11,438 bases of DNA from the NCBI GenBank assembly GCA_030625465.1, contig DAOUQS010000038.1, positions 1-11,438 of the forward strand. Direction: 5' to 3'. Source of the DNA: Amylibacter sp. Its GTDB lineage: Bacteria > Pseudomonadota > Alphaproteobacteria > Rhodobacterales > Rhodobacteraceae. The translations under genes were made by a program, and so were the position numbers. The notes under the pieces are model-generated. The model saw nothing but the letters and a program-made list of their open reading frames with translations, was not told the origin of the DNA and did not search any database. Shown here in pieces: positions 1 to 8,101 of this stretch (positions within the stretch are counted from its first letter, which is position 1; every line of letters begins with the position of its first letter).

Positions 1-860
<860 letters not shown>

Positions 861-930
861 CTAAGTGTCAAATACACCCAAGCGCGAATAATACAAGTTT
901 CGGTGGCTAAAATAGGACGGAATCGTGGTG

Positions 931-955
931 AAAATGCCCCTGTTGGAACAGGGGC
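931..955 (-). terminator. Intrinsic terminator of trxB
   Basis: A perfect 9-bp inverted repeat, GCCCCTGTT / AACAGGGGC, spans 936-955 with a 2-base GG centre. On the minus strand it is followed by ATTTTC, the complement of the A-run at 931-934. It begins 28 bases past the trxB stop codon. The stem, GC content and T-run fit a Rho-independent terminator for trxB, insulating sat downstream on the same strand. Confidence 0.8.
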
Positions 956-983
956 CATTGTTCGGTTGCTGTTGTGGAACGGT

Positions 984-1949
<966 letters not shown>

Positions 1950-2046
1950 TCATCACTGTATAATCAGGCATGGGGGTAAGGGAAAGCATCTATTTTCGTG
2001 CGGGGTGCCACCTGTAAAACCCTGCCTGTTGTTAAAGAGGTTCCGA

Positions 2047-2859
2047 ATGAAAAAAATAGCTTTGACGGTTACCACTGCATTGGTTTTAAGTCTGACATCT
2101 GTCAACGCGGCCAGCTTAAAACGGGGTGATACGGCCTTTTATAGTGGCGATTACGCGACCGCACGGATGGAATGGCAGGTTCTTGCCACTGCGGGCAATG
2201 CCACTGCGCAGTTTAATATGGGATTGCTATATGGCGGCGGCTTCGGGGTTGCGAAGGATAAAGCGCAAGCGGCACAGTGGTACCGTGCGGCGGCTGAACA
2301 TGGTAGCGCTGAAATTCAAAGGCATGTGGCTGAAAATTTCAGGCACGGCTTGGGTGTTGAGCAAAGCTTTGCGGAAGCGGTGACGTGGTATAGGCGGGCG
2401 GCACAACGCGGCGATATTACCGCCCAAAAAGATTTGGGTGCATTACTTTATCACGGGGTCGATGGTGCGCACTTTTATCCCGAAGCGCTGAAATGGTACC
2501 GGATGGCGGCCAATCAGGGCGATGCTATTTCCCAATATGCTTTGGGCGGGATGGCTTATCGGGGGGAAGGCGTTCCAAAAGATTATGCGCAAGCGGTAAC
2601 GTGGTATAGGTTATCGGCCAAACTGGGTTATTTTGGTGCGCAGAATGATCTGGCAAGGATGTATTTTGATGGCCATGGTGTTTTGCAGGATTATACAACT
2701 GCCTATATGTGGTTTAGTCTGGCCAAGGCGAATGGCAGCGCCGAGGCTACGCAATACATGGCTGAAACCGCAGAAATGCTGGGGTCACCTGAAATTCTGA
2801 CCGCTTTGAAAATGGCGCAGGACTGTTCAGGCAGCGGCTACCGGAATTGCGGGAATTAG
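2047..2859 (+). CDS. Secreted Sel1-repeat (TPR-like) protein
   Basis: A 270-residue protein of the Sel1-like repeat family, alpha-helical scaffolds that usually mediate protein-protein contacts; the partner is unknown. Residues 1-22 form a classical signal peptide: Lys-Lys, a hydrophobic core, and a V-N-A-A cleavage region. Five Sel1 units of 35-36 residues follow at about 52-86, 87-122, 123-158, 159-194 and 195-230, each with the A.W[YF]..[AS]A..G signature. The tail carries two cysteines (260 and 268) that could form a disulfide after export, so a periplasmic location is likely. The ATG at 2047 was chosen because AAGAGG at 2035-2040 lies 6 bases upstream and the signal peptide begins there. 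The same frame stays open upstream to 1858, but that part overlaps the trxB start and lacks support. The gene is divergent from trxB and upstream of an Lrp regulator. Confidence 0.9.
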   Translation: MKKIALTVTTALVLSLTSVNAASLKRGDTAFYSGDYATARMEWQVLATAGNATAQFNMGLLYGGGFGVAKDKAQAAQWYRAAAEHGSAEIQRHVAENFRHGLGVEQSFAEAVTWYRRAAQRGDITAQKDLGALLYHGVDGAHFYPEALKWYRMAANQGDAISQYALGGMAYRGEGVPKDYAQAVTWYRLSAKLGYFGAQNDLARMYFDGHGVLQDYTTAYMWFSLAKANGSAEATQYMAETAEMLGSPEILTALKMAQDCSGSGYRNCGN

Positions 2860-2907
2860 ACTATTTTGCAAAAATGTTGCGTAATGCTTTATCTTTTGCA
2901 TCATTTG

Positions 2908-2922
2908 TGTAATAAAATTACA
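2908..2922. promoter_or_regulatory. 15-bp palindrome upstream of the Lrp-family gene, candidate operator
   Basis: TGTAAT-AAA-ATTACA is a perfect inverted repeat (6-3-6) in an AT-rich spacer, ending 31 bases before the GTG of the Lrp/AsnC gene. Lrp-family regulators commonly autoregulate through A/T-centred palindromes of about 15 bp. The assignment to this regulator is inferred from position and shape. Confidence 0.5.
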
Positions 2923-2953
2923 TAAACGCGAAATAAATGAAAAGAGATAGCCC

Positions 2954-3436
2954 GTGGTATCATCTAAATTGGATGCAATAGATCTGAAACTTCTGTCCTT
3001 GCTGCAAGAAGACGGGCGCATGACAAATGTTGATCTGGCCAAAGCGGTGGGGATTTCAGCGCCACCCTGCCTGCGCCGCATACGTGCGTTGCAAGATAAC
3101 GGGCTTATTCAGGGGTTTCATGCGGATGTGAATGAAAAGGAACTGGGGTTCGAGGTCAAAGCCTTTGCCATGGTCGGATTGCATTCGCAGGCCGAAGTGG
3201 ATCTTAGTGCCTTTGAAGAACGCTGTCGCAACTGGCCGCTGGTGCGCGAATGCCATATGCTGAACGGTGAGATCGACTTTATTTTGAAATGCCTGTCACC
3301 TGATCTGTCCAGTTTTCAAAGCTTCATAACAGAAGAACTGACCTCGGCTGAAAATGTGGCAAGCGTGAAAACATCGCTGGTGATACGCGGGGCCAAAGAC
3401 AAACCCGGCGTGCCGTTTTCAGTGATCAAAAACTAG
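2954..3436 (+). CDS. Lrp/AsnC-family transcriptional regulator
   Basis: A 160-residue DNA-binding regulator of the feast/famine family, which sense amino acids and form octameric or higher assemblies. The N-terminal winged helix-turn-helix covers about residues 5-60; it begins LDAIDLKLLSLLQEDGR and has the recognition segment DLAKAVGISAPPCLRRI. The C-terminal RAM ligand-binding and oligomerisation domain runs from about 67 to 150, including the central segment with G-E-I-D-F. The start is a GTG at 2954, supported by AAAGAGA at 2941-2947 and by the normal position of the first helix. It converges on pgeF, whose stop codon is only 28 bases beyond this gene's stop. The candidate autoregulatory palindrome lies at 2908-2922. 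The effector cannot be told from sequence. Confidence 0.93.
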   Translation: MVSSKLDAIDLKLLSLLQEDGRMTNVDLAKAVGISAPPCLRRIRALQDNGLIQGFHADVNEKELGFEVKAFAMVGLHSQAEVDLSAFEERCRNWPLVRECHMLNGEIDFILKCLSPDLSSFQSFITEELTSAENVASVKTSLVIRGAKDKPGVPFSVIKN

Positions 3437-3464
3437 GGCCAACGCCTTGGGTGGTCTGACGCTC

Positions 3465-4220
3465 CTACAGACGAATAACCGAAATTAACCGCCCGTAATC
3501 GGACTGTTTTGCGTGGCATGTGCGCCGGTATGAATAAAACCGATCCGGATCACTATATGTGCAATGTCCCGTCCATGAGGCGCGGGCAATACCCGTTTCG
3601 CGTAACTGGTGCAGGCAAAATGACGGCAGATCGAATTGCATACGGTCGCCTACGCCTTGGGCAAAGAAGCGGGCGTATTCCATGTCATGGGCAATGAAAT
3701 CCTCAAAGAATTCCGGCCCGACCTCGTACGCGCGCTGGCTGATTGTGGGGCCAACCACCGCCGTGATATTACCCCGCTTTGCACCCAATGCTTCCATTGC
3801 GGTTATGGTCGCGTGGGCGACCCCGCCGATGGCACCTTTCCAGCCGGAATGGGCCGCCCCTATGACGCCGGTGACCGGGTCTGAAAACAGGATCGGGGCG
3901 CAATCGGCGGTCAGTATACCCAATGCGATACCTTTTGTTGCGGTGACCATGGCATCGGCCTTTATCGCATTGCGATCAGCGGGGCTTGTTAATGTTACCA
4001 CATTTGCGGAATGTATCTGGTGAACCGATTGCAAAGCATCATGGTCGACCTGCAAGGCATTCGCGACATTGGCGCGATTGGCCAATACGGCTTCGCGGGC
4101 ATCGTTTGATCCCAAACCGCAGTTTAATCCTTGATAAATACCGGTTGAGGCCCCGCCCTTGCGTGTGAAAAACCCGTGCCGGGCCGTTAGATCATCCGAG
4201 GTCAGTATTTCCAGTGTCAT
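3465..4220 (-). CDS. pgeF: PgeF/YfiH laccase-domain protein (peptidoglycan editing factor)
   Basis: A 251-residue member of the multicopper-polyphenol-oxidase-like (DUF152/YfiH) family. Members include purine-nucleoside phosphorylase/adenosine deaminase-type enzymes and PgeF, which corrects misincorporated serine in peptidoglycan precursors. The zinc ligands expected for the family are visible: His70 in VHQIHS, Cys107 in TADCAP and His124 in AAHSGWKG. The conserved C-terminal part contains CTYSD, FYSYRR and the G-R segment. The start ATG at 4220 overlaps the stop of the upstream methyltransferase by 4 bases (ATGA), indicating translational coupling. It is the last gene of the lgt operon. Which of the family activities dominates cannot be decided from sequence. 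Confidence 0.93.
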   Translation of the reverse strand: MTLEILTSDDLTARHGFFTRKGGASTGIYQGLNCGLGSNDAREAVLANRANVANALQVDHDALQSVHQIHSANVVTLTSPADRNAIKADAMVTATKGIALGILTADCAPILFSDPVTGVIGAAHSGWKGAIGGVAHATITAMEALGAKRGNITAVVGPTISQRAYEVGPEFFEDFIAHDMEYARFFAQGVGDRMQFDLPSFCLHQLRETGIARASWTGHCTYSDPDRFYSYRRTCHAKQSDYGRLISVIRL

Positions 4221-5272
4221 ATGTCAAATCCGGGCGGTTGGGCTGCCCCTTTGGGCGTGATTGCCAGTGTTTTGAAAAGTTGCCCCATTTCATCGGGGTG
4301 GGTCAAGCGGCGATGTGCGGTAATGTGGTTTTCCAATGCATCCCCTTGCAGTTTCGCAGCCAAGGCCTGTGCGCGCGCGGTAATGCCAAGCCGTTCCAGC
4401 AACACGCCTTGGGGTGTTAACCCGCTGACTTGCGCAAAGGGTTCGGCGGCAATTGCCAACGCGTGAAAATTCACATGTGCGGTTAAATCCGATGCGCCGC
4501 ATTCGACAAGCGGATCAACCTTTTGATGGCCGCGCACCGCTTGAAACGTGTCACCAGCAAGCTGCCAGTCACCATAATCCAGGACAAGGGCCGCACCGCC
4601 ATTTGCCCCGACGATCCGTGCAACATCTGCCATAATAGCGGCGGCACCCGGGCAAAGTTCCATGACCGTTCCAAGGGGGGCTTCCCCGAACAGCGCGACC
4701 GGGCTGCTGGTCGCCAGAATAAAGCCCAGGGCGTTGTCCTTGACCCCGATCATTTGCTCCTGCCAGCCATGTTCGGTGCGGATAAACTGTTTGATCGGCA
4801 AGCAATCGAAAAATTCATTGGCAACCAGAAACAGCGGCAATTCGGGCAGTTCGGTGACACTGTCGAACCACTTCACATCATAACCGTCCAGCGTTTGCAT
4901 TTGCACATCGCGCAACTGCGGGCTGGCTTCTATCATGATTATTTCCGCCGCATCATGAAAGCCTGCAACCGCTTTTGTCGTGCGCAATATATCGGCCATC
5001 AAGGTGCCGCGACCAGGGCCAAGTTCGGCCAGTGTAAACCGCTTGGGCGCGCCTTGATCCATCCATGTTTGCGCCAGACAAAGCCCCAGCATTTCGCCGA
5101 ACATCTGGCTGATCTCGGGTGAGGTAACAAAGTCGCCGGCCGAGCCAAGCGGTTGGTGCGTTGTGTAATAGCCGTGATCGGGATGCAGCAGGCACTGGGT
5201 CATAAACTCGGCAACCGTGATCGGCCCTGAACGCCCGATTTGCGTCCGTATTATATCCGTTAATTTTGTCAT
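4217..5272 (-). CDS. MidA/NDUFAF7-family SAM-dependent methyltransferase
   Basis: A 351-residue class I SAM-dependent methyltransferase of the DUF185/MidA family. The mitochondrial homologue NDUFAF7 dimethylates an arginine on a complex I subunit during assembly; a similar role for the bacterial protein is plausible but inferred. Family hallmarks are HPDHGYY (30-36), GDFVTSPEISQMFGE (46-60), the SAM-binding loop ELGPGRGT (83-90), and NEFFDCLP near 151-158. The ATG at 5272 overlaps the lgt stop codon by 4 bases (ATGA), and this gene's own stop overlaps the pgeF start in the same way. The gene is therefore the middle of a tightly coupled three-gene operon. Length and motifs look intact. Confidence 0.92.
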   Translation of the reverse strand: MTKLTDIIRTQIGRSGPITVAEFMTQCLLHPDHGYYTTHQPLGSAGDFVTSPEISQMFGEMLGLCLAQTWMDQGAPKRFTLAELGPGRGTLMADILRTTKAVAGFHDAAEIIMIEASPQLRDVQMQTLDGYDVKWFDSVTELPELPLFLVANEFFDCLPIKQFIRTEHGWQEQMIGVKDNALGFILATSSPVALFGEAPLGTVMELCPGAAAIMADVARIVGANGGAALVLDYGDWQLAGDTFQAVRGHQKVDPLVECGASDLTAHVNFHALAIAAEPFAQVSGLTPQGVLLERLGITARAQALAAKLQGDALENHITAHRRLTHPDEMGQLFKTLAITPKGAAQPPGFDI

Positions 5273-6177
5273 GTGCGCCTGCGCACGAACAGCAATATTG
5301 CCAGCCCAACCACGATCATAGGGATCGACAGGATTTGCCCCATGGACAGCCCGATACTATCAAATTCCTGCCCGAAACGTATCACATGACCCCATGGGTT
5401 TGTCGGCCCGGTAAATTGTGCATCACCTTGGCGAAAGCCCTCAACAATGGTGCGCGCGGTGCCGTAACCAATAAAAAACACGCCAATGATTTGGCCCGGT
5501 ATTTTCAGCCAGCCGCGCTTGAATATAAGAAAGGTGATGATCGCGAATAGAACCACGCCTTCAAGGGCTGCTTCATAAAGCTGTGATGGATGGCGGGTGC
5601 AGGTATTGCCGATCCACCAGATCGGGCAGTCTGCCCCCGGAAACTCCATGGCCCATGGCACGTCCGTTGGCCGGCCCCACAGCTCTGCGTTGATGAAGTT
5701 GGCAAGGCGGCCCAGAAACAAACCGATTGTGACCGAGGCGGCAAGCATGTCGCCAACCGACCACGGGTTCAGTTTGTTTTTCCAGCAAAATAATAATCCT
5801 GCGGTGATAACGCCCAGAAAACCGCCGTGGAATGACAGCCCACCTTCCCAGATCCGTATGATCTGGGCGGGGTTTTCCAGAAAAAAGCCAAGATTGTAAA
5901 AGACCACATATCCAAAACGCCCGCCTAAAATGGTGCCGATAATCATCCATGTCAGCATGTCTTCGACCTGTAGCCGTGTCAGCGGGGCTTTCCCGTCTTT
6001 CCAAAGGCTTGGGATTTTTATCAGGCGGTTAATCCACCATGATGCCAGTAAAAATGCCGCGATGTAGGCCAGTGCGTACCAGCGGATTGCCAGTGTAAAT
6101 CCGAATACATCGAATGAAAACAGGATCGGGTCGATGTCTGGAAACGGTATGATCTGTGTAAATGTCATGGGCGGCAT
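5269..6177 (-). CDS. lgt: Prolipoprotein diacylglyceryl transferase
   Basis: Lgt transfers diacylglycerol from phosphatidylglycerol to the lipobox cysteine of prolipoproteins, the first step of lipoprotein maturation, at the inner membrane. Recognisable motifs are the GGLSFHGG segment with the essential His-Gly-Gly and the Lgt signature GRLANFINAELWGRP. Several hydrophobic segments are spaced like the seven transmembrane helices of the family. Starting at the ATG at 6177 the protein is 302 residues, and an ATG at 6168 gives 299; both fit the family. The frame stays open to an ATG at 6237, but that adds 20 atypical residues and would run through the palindrome at 6221-6233, so I prefer 6177. 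No start has a strong Shine-Dalgarno. It heads the operon with the methyltransferase and pgeF. Confidence 0.95.
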   Translation of the reverse strand: MPPMTFTQIIPFPDIDPILFSFDVFGFTLAIRWYALAYIAAFLLASWWINRLIKIPSLWKDGKAPLTRLQVEDMLTWMIIGTILGGRFGYVVFYNLGFFLENPAQIIRIWEGGLSFHGGFLGVITAGLLFCWKNKLNPWSVGDMLAASVTIGLFLGRLANFINAELWGRPTDVPWAMEFPGADCPIWWIGNTCTRHPSQLYEAALEGVVLFAIITFLIFKRGWLKIPGQIIGVFFIGYGTARTIVEGFRQGDAQFTGPTNPWGHVIRFGQEFDSIGLSMGQILSIPMIVVGLAILLFVRRRT

Positions 6178-6220
6178 GAATGGCGCGAATGACAGTAAAG
6201 TCAAGCGGCTCTTGGCTTTT

Positions 6221-6233
6221 TGTCTATTAGACA
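6221..6233. promoter_or_regulatory. 13-bp perfect palindrome in the lgt-ubiK divergent spacer
   Basis: TGTCTA-T-TAGACA is a perfect 6-1-6 inverted repeat 39 bases before the ubiK ATG. A possible ubiK promoter brackets it: TTGGCT at 6212-6217 and CATATA or TATAGT at 6235-6242, so the palindrome would fill the -35/-10 spacer. The position suggests a repressor or activator site shared by two divergent genes. The binding protein is unknown. Confidence 0.45.
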
Positions 6234-6272
6234 CCATATAGTGAATAACAGTTTTTTACGGAGTTAAATACA

Positions 6273-6563
6273 ATGCAAACCCGCAGCAAAATATTCGAAG
6301 ATGTCAGCAAATTGATGACCAATGCAATGGGTGTCGCCCAAGGCGCCAAGGACGAGGCCGAGAATGCCGCGAAATCATTGGTGGACCGTTGGCTGGCCGA
6401 CCGTGATTTCGTGACGCGCGAAGAGTTTGATGCGGTACGTTTGATGGCGCAAAAAGCGCGTGAGGAAAATGCGGCACTTCTGGCGCGGATCGAGGCGCTT
6501 GAGGTTAAGAAAAAACCTGCGGCCAAAAAGCCTGCGGCAAAGAAACCTGCGGCTAAGAAGTAG
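6273..6563 (+). CDS. ubiK: UbiK/BMFP-family ubiquinone biosynthesis accessory factor
   Basis: A 96-residue protein of the DUF526/BMFP family. In E. coli the homologue UbiK (YqiC) is a trimeric coiled-coil factor that assists the aerobic ubiquinone biosynthesis complex at the membrane; the same role is inferred here. An N-terminal amphipathic helix (about 1-40) contains an LMTNAMGVAQGAKDEAE-like stretch. A coiled coil follows (about 45-77) with the family phrase DFVTREEFDAVRLMAQKAREE. The end is a lysine-rich tail made of KKPAA repeats (80-96), longer and more basic than in the E. coli protein. GGAG at 6260-6263 lies 9 bases before the ATG. The 3' end overlaps the convergent gntR gene by 11 bases. 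The symbol is by family, not by demonstrated function. Confidence 0.85.
   Translation: MQTRSKIFEDVSKLMTNAMGVAQGAKDEAENAAKSLVDRWLADRDFVTREEFDAVRLMAQKAREENAALLARIEALEVKKKPAAKKPAAKKPAAKK
6510..6554 (+). repeat. 15-bp tandem repeat, three copies, encoding KKPAA
   Basis: Three consecutive 15-base units (6510-6524, 6525-6539, 6540-6554) differ only at third codon positions and each encode Lys-Lys-Pro-Ala-Ala, followed by a final Lys-Lys. The copies are near-identical at DNA level, so copy number may vary among strains. The last unit runs into the stop codon of the convergent gntR gene. Confidence 0.85.
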
Positions 6564-7218
6564 GCTGATCCGGGTTCAGAGCTGATTTCAATCGCGCAAA
6601 ACTAAATGCGATGAAATTACGCTGGATGTAACCGACCGCCACTGTGTCACGCGCACGAAATGCGCGGGTGATTTCGCCAAGTTCCGCTACCAGATCCTGC
6701 ACGACCCCGTCAGGGGTATTGCTGGCTTCGCGGTACCAGAACCGTGCAGAGCGGTAATACAGTTGGTCCCAAACTTCGCGCAGCACTGAATTGCCAATTA
6801 GATCGGCAATCAGTGCATGTTGTGCATGGTTGATTTGCCAGTACTCCGACGCGCTGTAATTCGTGACTAACTGTCGGGCCCGTTTCAGCAAACCTATCGC
6901 AAGTGTTTCATCCGCAGGGGTGATTTTGCGTGGTGACAACACGCCGATCAATTCGGCTATTTTCAGACGCATTTCATAGATGTCGTTTAGCTCGGCCCTA
7001 TCCAGATCGGTGACAATGGTGCCGACCCCGTCACGCACGGTCACCAGAGATCCGTGTTCCAAGCGTTGTAAAACCGCCCGAATGGGTGTGCGGCTGATGC
7101 CGAATTCCTTTGCCAATGCGGCCTCGCGCAATATGGTTCCGGGCGGATAGTCCAACAGACATATCCGGTCCCGAAGCGTTTCGAAAATACTGGCCGTTGT
7201 ATGCTTTTCCATATCCAT
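6553..7218 (-). CDS. GntR-family transcriptional regulator (FadR/FCD type)
   Basis: A 221-residue predicted regulator. The N-terminal GntR winged helix (about 8-72) contains FETLRDRICLLDYPPGTIL, the helix-turn-helix AALAKEFGISRTPIRAVLQRLE, and the wing VRDGVGTIVTDLD. The C-terminal helical domain (about 78-205) resembles FCD, which binds carboxylate effectors. One FCD metal-ligand region survives (NHAQH near 130), but the later His positions are not evident. The ATG at 7218 is chosen because GGAAG (7226-7230 on the minus strand) lies 7 bases upstream and the codon overlaps the stop of the racemase-like gene as TGATG, indicating coupling. An ATG at 7212 is a minor alternative. It probably represses its own operon and the divergent hydrolase operon through the palindromes at 8006-8017 and 8068-8079. 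Its 3' end overlaps ubiK. Confidence 0.93.
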   Translation of the reverse strand: MDMEKHTTASIFETLRDRICLLDYPPGTILREAALAKEFGISRTPIRAVLQRLEHGSLVTVRDGVGTIVTDLDRAELNDIYEMRLKIAELIGVLSPRKITPADETLAIGLLKRARQLVTNYSASEYWQINHAQHALIADLIGNSVLREVWDQLYYRSARFWYREASNTPDGVVQDLVAELGEITRAFRARDTVAVGYIQRNFIAFSFARLKSALNPDQPTS

Positions 7219-7985
7219 CAATAATCTTCCAGCAATCGACCGTAACCTGTAATTGCATCGGTGATCCCTGCTAGCCGCAATACATCCCAAATCATCGCCT
7301 GATTCGAACAGATCGCGGGTATGCCCGCGGCTTTTTCAATCTTGTCGATCACATCCAGCGTGCGCAGGGCACCGCAAGAGATGAAAATCGCATCCGCATC
7401 AGGGCGGTTTAGTGACAGGGCAAAGTCGTGGATGAAAGCGGGCGTCACCCGCACCATATCGCTGTCTTTGTGCAGGTTCAGCCCTTCGATGGTCAACACT
7501 TCAAACCCGGCATCTTCAAGGTATTCTTTCTCAATAGTATTCACTTCATCCAGGTAGGGCGTGCCGACCACGATTTTACGCGCCCCAACCGTCCTTAATG
7601 CGCGTATCACGCCCTTGATTAACGATGTTGGTTCTGCGTTTGGCGCTCCCTTGCGCAGTTCCGCGTCAACCCGCGCACCGCCCACAACAAGCGAGCCGGA
7701 TGTGCAAGCGTATGACACTACATCAAGCGTGCCGTCAGGTAACAGGCTTGCCGCCGCAGGGGCCAGCATATCGCCTGCGTCCAGCAGGGTTTCCACATTG
7801 ATATCGTCGGGTGTCGCAATGCGGGCAAAATGCATACCTACCCCTTCTGGGCGCAGGGCCATGACATCATCCTGAATGGTTTGTTCGGTTGCTAGCAACA
7901 CAAACCCGATCTTGGCCCGGTGATGGCGGCCTTGGTCAAATTCAATATTGTATGTCGCTGATTGAACAGGCTTTGTCGCGGACAT
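7218..7985 (-). CDS. Asp/Glu racemase-superfamily enzyme (maleate isomerase / EutA / arylmalonate decarboxylase type)
   Basis: A 255-residue two-lobed enzyme of the cysteine-dependent Asp/Glu racemase superfamily. It carries both catalytic cysteines in mirrored positions: Cys94 in SYACTSGS and Cys204 in FISCGALRTLD. The following SNQAMIWDVLRLAGI (228-242) is typical of maleate cis-trans isomerases and of EutA, the ectoine-operon member. Arylmalonate decarboxylase has only the second cysteine, so a racemase, isomerase or EutA-like role is more likely than decarboxylation. The exact substrate is unknown. Start: ATG at 7985 with AGGAG at 7995-7999, 9 bases away. A near-consensus promoter lies at 8016-8044. 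It is followed by and coupled to gntR, and is divergent from the M24-type hydrolase and the nitrilase, suggesting a shared pathway. Confidence 0.88.
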   Translation of the reverse strand: MSATKPVQSATYNIEFDQGRHHRAKIGFVLLATEQTIQDDVMALRPEGVGMHFARIATPDDINVETLLDAGDMLAPAAASLLPDGTLDVVSYACTSGSLVVGGARVDAELRKGAPNAEPTSLIKGVIRALRTVGARKIVVGTPYLDEVNTIEKEYLEDAGFEVLTIEGLNLHKDSDMVRVTPAFIHDFALSLNRPDADAIFISCGALRTLDVIDKIEKAAGIPAICSNQAMIWDVLRLAGITDAITGYGRLLEDY

Positions 7986-8005
7986 TGGGCATATCTCCTA
8001 TAGGT

Positions 8006-8017
8006 GATGTATACATC
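8006..8017. promoter_or_regulatory. Perfect 12-bp palindrome, probable GntR operator O1
   Basis: GATGTATACATC is perfectly self-complementary with the core TGTATACA seen in many FadR/VanR-type GntR operators. It overlaps the -10 hexamer of the racemase-gntR promoter by 2 bases and covers the predicted transcription start, an ideal place for autorepression. The regulator assignment is inferred from proximity and family. Confidence 0.7.
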
Positions 8018-8044
8018 TATAAGAAATAATACCGAATCAGTCAA
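8016..8044 (-). promoter_or_regulatory. Sigma-70-type promoter of the racemase-gntR operon
   Basis: On the minus strand, TTGACT (8044-8039) and TATAGA (8021-8016) are separated by exactly 17 bases, close to the TTGACA-17-TATAAT consensus. Transcription would start near 8009, about 24 bases before the ATG of the racemase-like gene. Operator O1 overlaps the -10 and the start point. Confidence 0.65.
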
Positions 8045-8067
8045 TAATATGCACGTTTATTGAACAT

Positions 8068-8079
8068 GGTGCATACATC
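8068..8079. promoter_or_regulatory. Degenerate second GntR operator O2
   Basis: GGTGCATACATC matches the perfect palindrome O1 at 9 of 12 positions and keeps the half-site ATACATC. Its centre lies 62 bp from that of O1, about six helical turns, 23-34 bases before the M24-type start codon. Its left part also pairs with TATGCAC at 8048-8054 (7-bp inverted repeat, 14-base gap). No convincing plus-strand -35/-10 pair was found for the hydrolase operon. Confidence 0.5.
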
Positions 8080-8101
8080 AATACCCATTGGGAGGGGCTA
8101 A

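Noticed and set aside
3437..3475. Bidirectional terminator between lrp-family gene and pgeF
   Set aside because: Only 4-5 bp stems (CCAA/TTGG, GTCTG/CAGAC) without T-runs; too weak to call.
6178..6237. N-terminal extension of lgt to the ATG at 6237
   Set aside because: It adds 20 residues unlike Lgt N-termini, has no Shine-Dalgarno, and runs through a perfect palindrome that is probably regulatory.
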